64,000 bases of DNA from NCBI RefSeq assembly GCF_025567045.1, contig NZ_JAOQJK010000008.1, forward strand, positions 1-64,000, given 5' to 3'. The position numbers were made by a program, and so were the translations under genes. Source of the DNA: Barnesiella propionica (lineage in GTDB: Bacteria > Bacteroidota > Bacteroidia > Bacteroidales > Barnesiellaceae). The notes beneath the pieces were generated by a model, which was given only the letters and a program-made list of their open reading frames with translations, did not search any database and was not told the DNA's origin. Shown piece by piece: positions 57,670-64,000 of the stretch; within the stretch, counting starts at the first letter, position 1, and each line of letters starts with the position of its first letter.

Positions 57670-57691
57670 AAACCTTTTCATAAAGGTTTTG
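57670..57691 (+). terminator. Short hairpin after mnmD
   Basis: AAACCTTT and AAAGGTTT form an eight-bp stem with a four-base loop. It is weakly T-flanked (TTTTG), so it is a possible rather than a strong terminator before the TPR gene. Confidence 0.45.
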
Positions 57692-57728
57692 TCTAATTAA
57701 AAAATGTGTCGTATAAAAATATGGAGCG

Positions 57729-60700
57729 ATGAAAAAAAGACATTTCATAATTGCATGTACGTTGTTTAGTTTCGGAACTTTAGCGGTTTTCGGGCAGTAT
57801 GGCATACATTCGGATGGTTCCGGAGGATATCTGGAAAGAGGGCGTCTTATGTATGAGAATCATAATTATGTGGGATGTATAGATCAGCTTACACAACTGA
57901 AGCGGATGACCTCGGACTATTCTATGAATGAAATTGCCGATTATTTCATTGCTGCGGCAACTTATGAACGGGGGAAAGAAGAGTCCGTAGAAATGCTGGT
58001 CCGGTTTGTAAATAAATATCCGTCGTCTGCTTATGTTCCTGAAGCGAATTTCAAGGTCGGCAATTATTATTTTTTTGAAGGAAAGTATGGTTTAGCGATA
58101 CGGACCTATTCCGGGTTGGACGTGGATAAGCTACCTGAAAGTTTGCAGGCGGACTATTGTTACCGATTGGCATATTCTTATCTGAAAGAAGAAAGTTATT
58201 TACAGGCAAAACCTTTGTTCGAAGTTTTGTCCCGTTCTTCAGATAAATACAAAGAAGCCTCGGATTTTTATTTGGCTTATATTTTGTATGCCGAAGGAGA
58301 TTATGCCCGTGCGATGCAAGGATTTGCCAAAAGTTCGGGGAGCCGTGAATTCGGTACAGAATCACGATATTATATGACACAGATCTATTTTCTCCAAAAG
58401 AATTATGCACAGGTAATTTCTTTGGGAAAAGAGTTGCTGGGGGGAAATCCCGGAAAAGAATTCGGAGCTGAACTGAATCGGTTGGTTGGAGAAAGTTCTT
58501 ATTTCGAAGGAAAGAACAGTGATGCTTTATCCTATCTGGGCCGGTATGTTTCCATGACTCCCAGACCTATGCGGAACAGCCTTTATATGCTGGGAGTAGA
58601 AGAGTACAGGGAAAACCGCTATTCCGAGGCTATTGCTTATTTGAGCCGTGTGACCGATAAAGATGATGCGCTGATGCAAAACGCCTATCTTTATATTGCC
58701 CAGAGTTATCTTAAATTAGGAGATAAGAAAAATGCCCGATTATCTTTTGAAACGGCATCCCGGTATAATTATGACCAGCAGGTAAAGGAAACGGCTTTAT
58801 ATAACTATGCTTTGAGTATTCATGAGACAGCCTTTTCTCCTTTTGACGAATCTGTCGGGGTCTTTGAACGTTTTCTGAACGAATTTCCAGCTTCAAGATA
58901 TGCCGATAAAATCAATGATTACCTGGTCGAGGTATATATGACGACTAAAAATTATAAGTCTGCGCTGGTTTCCATTGAAAAAATAAAACGTCCCGACGCC
59001 AAAATACTGGCAGCCAAGCAGCGGATTCTGTTTCAGCTGGGTACCGAAGCTTTTACGAACGCCCGTTTGGCCGATGCTAAAAGCTATTTTAAGAGGGCTA
59101 TTGATATGGGAAATTATGTACCTGAAACCCGGGCGCAAGCTTGGTTCTGGATAGGAGAATGTAATTACCGTCAGAATAATTATGCTCAGGCCGAGCAAGA
59201 TTATAAAAATTATCTTTCGCTGACAAAACAAAAGAATACTCATTTATATTCTCTGGCCCGTTATGATCTGGCCTATACTTGCTTCAAACAACATAAATTC
59301 AGCGAGGCTCTTAGCCATTTTAATTCGTATGTATCCGGTTCGGATAAAAGCGATAAATCTATGTTGGCCGATGCTTATAACCGTATAGGCGATTGTTATT
59401 ATTATGCCCGTAGGTTTGCCGATGCTGAAAGATATTATGGTGAGTCTCAAAATATTCTGCCGGGTAACGGGGATTATGCTCTTTTCCAGAAAGGCTTCAT
59501 GGCCGGTCTGCAAAAAAACTATCAGGTAAAACTCGATTTAATGGATAAACTTATTGCTACTTATCCTCAATCGGAATATATAGATGATGCTCTTTTCGAA
59601 AAAGGGCAGGCTTATACGATAATGGGGAATGACAAGGAAGCCATACGGGTTTATCAAAAACTCTTGAAAGATTATCCACAGAGTTCTATATCGCGCAAAG
59701 GCGGTTTGCAATTAGGAATGGTATATTTCAACAGCGGAATGATAGATGAATCTATTGATGCCTATAAACAGGTAATATCGGCTTATCCCTCCAGCGATGA
59801 GGCACGGGTAGCGGCCGAAGATCTGAAATCGGTTTATGTGGAAAAAAATGACGTATCTTCATACGCTTCATATATTAAATCCCTGGGAGGTACTATTACA
59901 TATAAGGTAAGCGAGCTGGATTCGTTAAGTTATCTGGCTGCCGAACGTTCTTATGCCGCTCAAAAAAATATAAGCGGGTTGACGAAATATATTCGGGAAT
60001 TTCCGCAAGGGGCCTTTTTATCTCAGGCCCATTATTATATAGCAGCCGATGCGTTTAATAAAAAAGATTACGGAACGGCATTGCTTTCGTTTAACTATGT
60101 TCTGGAACATCAGCCCGACGGGAATTTTGCCGAAGAAGCATTGGCCCGCAAGAGCGAGATTCTTTACCTGCAAAATGATATGGACAATGCCTTGGAAAAC
60201 TTCCGTTTATTGGAGAAGAAAGCAACAACGACTGAAAATCGCAGGGCTTCCCGTTTGGGAATAATGCGTATTTCACAAAATCAGCAGAAACCCTGGGGAG
60301 TATTGGAAGCCGCAAATAGTCTGTTACAGGATGCTAAATTGTCTCCGGAACTAAGACAAGAGGCTTTGTTCGCCAGGGCAGCTGCATATAAGGCTGTCGA
60401 TAAACCGGATAAAGCAATAGCCGACTGGAAAGTGCTGGCATCCGATCCCCGTACGATATACGGTGCGGAGAGCGCTTATTTATTATCTCAGCATTATTAC
60501 GATACGAATAACCTCGATATGGCCGAGAAGCAATTGAATAACTTTATAGACCAGGGTACGTCCCATCAGTATTGGCTCGCACGAGGCTTTTTATTGATGG
60601 CTGATATATTTATAAAACGGGGAGATAATTTCCAGGCGAAACAATATTTGTCAAGCCTGAAAAATAATTATACGGTACAGGATGATATTGCGGGCCGTAT

Positions 60701-60731
60701 TCAGGAACGTTTGAGTAAAATAGGAGAATAA
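57729..60731 (+). CDS. Exported TPR-repeat protein, 1000 aa
   Basis: The protein has a signal peptide (about 1-22, ending AVFGQ) and then almost continuous tetratricopeptide repeats. Examples are YNRIGDCYYYARRFADAERY, ALFEKGQAYTIMGNDKEAIR and AWFWIGECNYRQNNYAQAEQ. YbgF/BamD-like features appear (YPSSAYVPEANFKVGNYYF). It is probably periplasmic or outer-membrane associated and acts as a protein-protein scaffold. The next gene, 22 bases on, encodes an outer-membrane barrel; the pair is likely one operon. No enzymatic domain is visible. Confidence 0.85.
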   Translation: MKKRHFIIACTLFSFGTLAVFGQYGIHSDGSGGYLERGRLMYENHNYVGCIDQLTQLKRMTSDYSMNEIADYFIAAATYERGKEESVEMLVRFVNKYPSSAYVPEANFKVGNYYFFEGKYGLAIRTYSGLDVDKLPESLQADYCYRLAYSYLKEESYLQAKPLFEVLSRSSDKYKEASDFYLAYILYAEGDYARAMQGFAKSSGSREFGTESRYYMTQIYFLQKNYAQVISLGKELLGGNPGKEFGAELNRLVGESSYFEGKNSDALSYLGRYVSMTPRPMRNSLYMLGVEEYRENRYSEAIAYLSRVTDKDDALMQNAYLYIAQSYLKLGDKKNARLSFETASRYNYDQQVKETALYNYALSIHETAFSPFDESVGVFERFLNEFPASRYADKINDYLVEVYMTTKNYKSALVSIEKIKRPDAKILAAKQRILFQLGTEAFTNARLADAKSYFKRAIDMGNYVPETRAQAWFWIGECNYRQNNYAQAEQDYKNYLSLTKQKNTHLYSLARYDLAYTCFKQHKFSEALSHFNSYVSGSDKSDKSMLADAYNRIGDCYYYARRFADAERYYGESQNILPGNGDYALFQKGFMAGLQKNYQVKLDLMDKLIATYPQSEYIDDALFEKGQAYTIMGNDKEAIRVYQKLLKDYPQSSISRKGGLQLGMVYFNSGMIDESIDAYKQVISAYPSSDEARVAAEDLKSVYVEKNDVSSYASYIKSLGGTITYKVSELDSLSYLAAERSYAAQKNISGLTKYIREFPQGAFLSQAHYYIAADAFNKKDYGTALLSFNYVLEHQPDGNFAEEALARKSEILYLQNDMDNALENFRLLEKKATTTENRRASRLGIMRISQNQQKPWGVLEAANSLLQDAKLSPELRQEALFARAAAYKAVDKPDKAIADWKVLASDPRTIYGAESAYLLSQHYYDTNNLDMAEKQLNNFIDQGTSHQYWLARGFLLMADIFIKRGDNFQAKQYLSSLKNNYTVQDDIAGRIQERLSKIGE

Positions 60732-60753
60732 ATCTTATAAATAAAGTTACAAG

Positions 60754-62445
60754 ATGAAAAAACAAAATATATTATATATCGTAGCGTTTATGGCAATAAT
60801 TATTCCTGTACAGGCGCAGGAGAATAAGAACTCTCTTAACCGGGAAGTAACTATTGAAAAAGATTTTACTCCAATCGTGCGGGATGCTTCTAAAATTAAT
60901 GTGTTGCCTGAAGTGGAAACTCCATCGGCAGTAAAACAGGTAATATCTTATAGTGACTGGACTTTTCCGTCATCCGTCAATCCCCAAATTCCGGTATTAC
61001 CCGCTTACGGTTATGCCGATACATATAAATATTCGAAAAAACGGGGATATATCGATTATGCCTTGGGAAATTACTGGAATATGACGGGAAGTGCGGGATA
61101 CCGGATTCTGGACAGTAAACAAAATAAGCTGGGGGTATGGTATCAGCATAATTCTGCGAACGGAAGTGTAAAATATCTTCAGAATGATGAAAAGAGAAAG
61201 CAAAAATGGAATGATAACCGGGTAGGACTGTATTATAGTCATCGGTTTAATACTCTGCAATTGAATATAGACGGTGGTTATCGTTATAATACATTTAATT
61301 ATTATGGTTATCAGATACCTCTTGCCGCAGATAATAAGAATCAGGTAGCCCAGCAAGTGAATATAAAGGCAGGTATTAAGTCTTTACCCGATGCAGAAGA
61401 TTTTGAATACGATATATCGGTCGGATATAACAGATACTCAAACAAATTAGGTCTGTTTTTATTTGCAGATGAAGGAAAAGCACAGAACCATTTCTCTACG
61501 AAATTCCGTTTGGGCGCACCTGTCAATGAAATATCCAAAATAGGGATCGACGGAGGCATGGATAATTTATTTTATAGCAAAAATTATTCTGAATATGGTT
61601 CATTTACAGTTATACGATTAACTCCATATTACAGTGTCAAACAGAATAATATCAATCTCCGTTTGGGGATGAATATGGATATATCGGCTAATGACGGTAC
61701 TATTTTCCGTTTTGCTCCCGATGTCCGGCTGGATTGGGAATTCTATGATTCTAATTTTTTGTATACCAGTATTACGGGAGGGAAGAAAATATTTACATGG
61801 GATGACCTGGCAAATATTACCCGTTATTTTTATTCTGTGGGTGAGAAATCCTCATATACGCCTGTCGATGCTGTTATCGGGTTCGGCAGCCGGGCAATTC
61901 CTGGGGTGAGCTTTAATTTGTATGGGGGATATGAGAATGTGAAAGATAAATTAGTTTCCGGAGGCCTTGTCCAAGGACATAAAAGGCCAGCTGTCGGATT
62001 CTTTAACCTGGATCGGGCTGCTTGCTGGAAATTGGGTATAGAAGTTCGTTATAACTATGTTTCCTGGTTAGAAATAAATGCTAAAGTTGATTTCCGGAGC
62101 TGGGATAACAATGAAGTTCTTTATACTCCTAAGTGGGAAGGTGCTTTGGATGTTAAACTTCATCCTGTAAAACCTCTTACGCTTTATGCCGGATATAATA
62201 TGGCAACCGGAAGGAAATATATTTGGAAAGAACTTAACCCGCTGGATTCTCAGAATGCTCAGGAAGTAATGCGTGGAACATTGAAAAATATTCATAATGT
62301 AAAGGTGGGTGCATCGTATACTTTCGGGAATGATGTGACATTATTCGCACAGGTTGATAATCTGCTTAACCGTCGTTATGAATATTATTATGGTATGCCG
62401 GCGCAAAGATTGAATTTTATGGCCGGATTTGCCGTGAATTTTTAA
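60754..62445 (+). CDS. Outer-membrane beta-barrel protein resembling the C-terminal part of TonB receptors
   Basis: A 563-residue protein with a signal peptide (about 1-22, IPVQAQ), no clear plug domain and a barrel of alternating strands. The C terminus YTFGNDVTLFAQVDNLLNRR resembles TonB-receptor barrels, and the last residue is Phe (FAVNF). An N-terminal basic/acidic motif (REVTIEKDFTPIVRDASKIN) is found in similar barrels with TPR partners. Without a plug, active transport by TonB is unlikely. It may be an adaptor or export barrel working with the TPR protein. Confidence 0.8.
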   Translation: MKKQNILYIVAFMAIIIPVQAQENKNSLNREVTIEKDFTPIVRDASKINVLPEVETPSAVKQVISYSDWTFPSSVNPQIPVLPAYGYADTYKYSKKRGYIDYALGNYWNMTGSAGYRILDSKQNKLGVWYQHNSANGSVKYLQNDEKRKQKWNDNRVGLYYSHRFNTLQLNIDGGYRYNTFNYYGYQIPLAADNKNQVAQQVNIKAGIKSLPDAEDFEYDISVGYNRYSNKLGLFLFADEGKAQNHFSTKFRLGAPVNEISKIGIDGGMDNLFYSKNYSEYGSFTVIRLTPYYSVKQNNINLRLGMNMDISANDGTIFRFAPDVRLDWEFYDSNFLYTSITGGKKIFTWDDLANITRYFYSVGEKSSYTPVDAVIGFGSRAIPGVSFNLYGGYENVKDKLVSGGLVQGHKRPAVGFFNLDRAACWKLGIEVRYNYVSWLEINAKVDFRSWDNNEVLYTPKWEGALDVKLHPVKPLTLYAGYNMATGRKYIWKELNPLDSQNAQEVMRGTLKNIHNVKVGASYTFGNDVTLFAQVDNLLNRRYEYYYGMPAQRLNFMAGFAVNF

Positions 62446-62491
62446 GAACATTTTTTCAGGGAAGATTGTTACGATCTTGAACGCAGATACT

Positions 62492-62580
62492 CCTGTTGGA
62501 ATAAAGACGGTATGAATGGGGCATGAATTAGAAATAATAATAAAAATGCTCAAAATATGCTGTATTCCAACAGGTTTTTT
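62492..62580 (+). terminator. Long-loop terminator-like element after the TPR/barrel pair
   Basis: A perfect 12-bp stem (CCTGTTGGAATA with TATTCCAACAGG) encloses 59 bases and is followed by TTTTTT. The long loop is unusual. It overlaps the upstream side of the topA promoter. Confidence 0.55.
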
Positions 62581-62581
62581 C

Positions 62582-62589
62582 TAATTTTG
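62582..62589 (+). promoter_or_regulatory. topA: -7 element for topA
   Basis: TAATTTTG matches TAnnTTTG and starts two bases after the T-run of the preceding hairpin. The leader would be about 30 bases. No -33 TTTG. Confidence 0.45.
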
Positions 62590-62626
62590 CGCCAAAATTG
62601 CGAAGAATAAATATTTAATCGCGCTT

Positions 62627-64000
62627 ATGCATAAGAATTTAGTAATTGTAGAATCCCCGGCCAAAGCGAAAACTATTGAAAAATTTCTTGGGAAAGATTA
62701 TAAAGTTTTGTCCAGCTACGGCCATATCAGAGATTTGAAGAAAAAAGACTTCAGTATCGATATAGAAAATAATTATACTCCCATCTATGAAATACCTGCG
62801 GATAAAAAGAAGCTTGTCGAAACGTTAAAAGAAGAAGCCGGAAAGGCCGATATGGTATGGCTGGCTTCCGATGAGGACCGTGAGGGAGAAGCCATAGCCT
62901 GGCATTTGTATGAGGTTTTGGGACTTAAACCCGAAAAGACAAAACGTATCGTTTTTCATGAAATCACGAAGTCCGCTATTCTGCATGCGATCGAAAATCC
63001 CCGTGACATAGATATTCCCCGGGTAGATGCTCAGCAGGCAAGGCGTGTGCTCGACCGTATCGTAGGTTTCGAATTGTCCCCTGTGTTATGGAAAAAAGTA
63101 AAACCGGCACTTTCTGCCGGTCGTGTCCAGTCTGTAGCCGTACGTCTGATTGTAGAGCGGGAAAGAGAAATAGAGCGGTTTAAGACTGAAGCGTCTTACC
63201 GCGTTGTTGCTGTGTTCTTAGTTCCGGGTATTAACGGGACTCCGGTACAAATGAAAGCGGAATTGGGACGCCGTTTAAAAACCGAAGAAGAGGTAAGGGC
63301 TTTGCTTACAACATGTATGTCGGCTCATTTTACGATAGAAGATATACAGGTAAAACCGGCTAAAAAATCTCCGGCTCCCCCTTTCACTACGTCTACTTTA
63401 CAGCAGGAAGCCGCTCGTAAACTGGGATATTCCGTAGCGCAAACTATGATGGTGGCCCAGAAGTTATACGAGTCGGGATTTATCACTTATATGCGTACCG
63501 ACTCGGTGAATCTTTCCAGTTTGGCTATTGATACGACTAAAGATGAAATATTAAATACATTAGGAGGAAAATATCTTCATATACGTAATTACCATACTAA
63601 ATCCAAAGGTGCCCAGGAGGCCCATGAAGCTATACGTCCTACTTATATAGGTAATCATGAAATAGATGCTTCGGCTCAGGAACGCAGGTTGTATGAGCTG
63701 ATATGGAAGCGTACCATAGCTTCCCAGATGAGTGATGCTGAATTGGAAAAAACGACTGCTACCATATCTATTTCAGATAGTGACGACCATTTTGTAGCCG
63801 TGGGAGAAGTTCTTAAGTTCGATGGTTTTCTAAAAGTATATCTGGAATCCCAGGACGATGATACCGAAATGGAAGAAAATGAAAAGATGCTTCCTCCACT
63901 ACATATTAAGGATCGTCTTGAAATGAAAGAGATTACTGCTACGCAGAGATTTACCCAGCATCCGGCGAGATATACAGAGGCCAGTCTGGTACGCAAGCTG
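62627..64000 (+). CDS. topA: DNA topoisomerase I (3' end beyond window)
   Basis: A 458-codon open frame from the ATG at 62627 runs off the right edge. Visible are the TOPRIM domain (LVIVESPAKAKTIEKFLG, WLASDEDREGEAIAWHL), the region QARRVLDRIVGFELSPVLW, and the catalytic tyrosine at about residue 288 (FITYMRTDSVNLS). TopA relaxes negative supercoils. The C-terminal zinc or lysine-rich part lies outside the window. Confidence 0.96.
   Translation, partial: MHKNLVIVESPAKAKTIEKFLGKDYKVLSSYGHIRDLKKKDFSIDIENNYTPIYEIPADKKKLVETLKEEAGKADMVWLASDEDREGEAIAWHLYEVLGLKPEKTKRIVFHEITKSAILHAIENPRDIDIPRVDAQQARRVLDRIVGFELSPVLWKKVKPALSAGRVQSVAVRLIVEREREIERFKTEASYRVVAVFLVPGINGTPVQMKAELGRRLKTEEEVRALLTTCMSAHFTIEDIQVKPAKKSPAPPFTTSTLQQEAARKLGYSVAQTMMVAQKLYESGFITYMRTDSVNLSSLAIDTTKDEILNTLGGKYLHIRNYHTKSKGAQEAHEAIRPTYIGNHEIDASAQERRLYELIWKRTIASQMSDAELEKTTATISISDSDDHFVAVGEVLKFDGFLKVYLESQDDDTEMEENEKMLPPLHIKDRLEMKEITATQRFTQHPARYTEASLVRKL

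Noticed and set aside
1..64000. CRISPR array, transposon, prophage or integrative element.
   Set aside because: No regularly spaced repeats, transposase, integrase or phage structural genes were found, and gene content looks like stable core chromosome.

Overview
The window is a chromosomal segment of an anaerobic, probably gut-associated member of the Bacteroidales (Bacteroidota). The evidence is the fumarate reductase operon frdCAB of Bacteroides type, an Oar-like TonB receptor, DUF4271, DUF3098, DUF2723 and DUF4369 proteins, the ftsX-DUF3098-uppP-truB-queA gene order, promoters of the Bacteroidetes TAnnTTTG type, weak Shine-Dalgarno sequences and about 40% G+C. Coprobacter, Barnesiella or a relative is possible, but the genus cannot be fixed from sequence reading alone. 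No insertion sequence, integrase, prophage or CRISPR array was seen.

Layout. 1-4.8 kb: a two-gene Rhs/YD-repeat operon on the minus strand, cut by the left edge and preceded by two abutting perfect inverted repeats. 4.9-10.8 kb: a membrane sensor histidine kinase and a divergent Oar-like outer-membrane receptor. 10.9-14.5 kb: frdCAB. 14.7-17.6 kb: a flavin oxidoreductase and a polytopic glycosyltransferase-like protein. 17.6-23 kb: tRNA-Gln, tyrS, and the cluster DUF4271-hemD-rnpA-yidD-tatD, with a LOG protein upstream. 23.1-25.3 kb: an ECF-type sigma factor next to the decayed remains of a sigma-54 (NtrC-type) regulator and its histidine kinase. 25.3-31.3 kb: an SDR epimerase, a DUF2723 membrane protein, a polysaccharide deacetylase and QueG. 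31.3-38.4 kb: an outer-membrane protein, the operon methyltransferase-ftsX-DUF3098-uppP-truB-queA, and miaB. 38.5-40.8 kb: a candidate small RNA, a small membrane-anchored protein and a CoA-transferase. 40.9-43.9 kb: divergent amino-sugar genes, nagB and a NagB-like/PIG-L fusion. 43.9-49.2 kb: nrdDG under a cobalamin riboswitch, folK, and metK under a SAM-II riboswitch. 49.3-64 kb: pldA, a DUF4369 lipoprotein, comM, mutS, a U32 protein with mnmD, a TPR protein with an outer-membrane barrel, and the 5' part of topA.

How the genes fit together. The region is mostly core metabolism and RNA maintenance, with many tRNA-modification genes (truB, queA, queG, miaB, mnmD, a U32 protein possibly of TrhP type). 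Two ligand-sensing RNA leaders stand out. A B12 riboswitch sits in front of the B12-independent anaerobic ribonucleotide reductase, and a SAM-II riboswitch sits in front of SAM synthetase. FrdCAB supplies fumarate respiration, and the CoA-transferase fits succinate/acetate fermentation.

The least explained items are the Rhs/YD pair, the structured intergenic RNA candidate at 38.5 kb, the fusion protein whose deaminase half has lost catalytic residues, and the pseudogenised sigma-54 two-component system.
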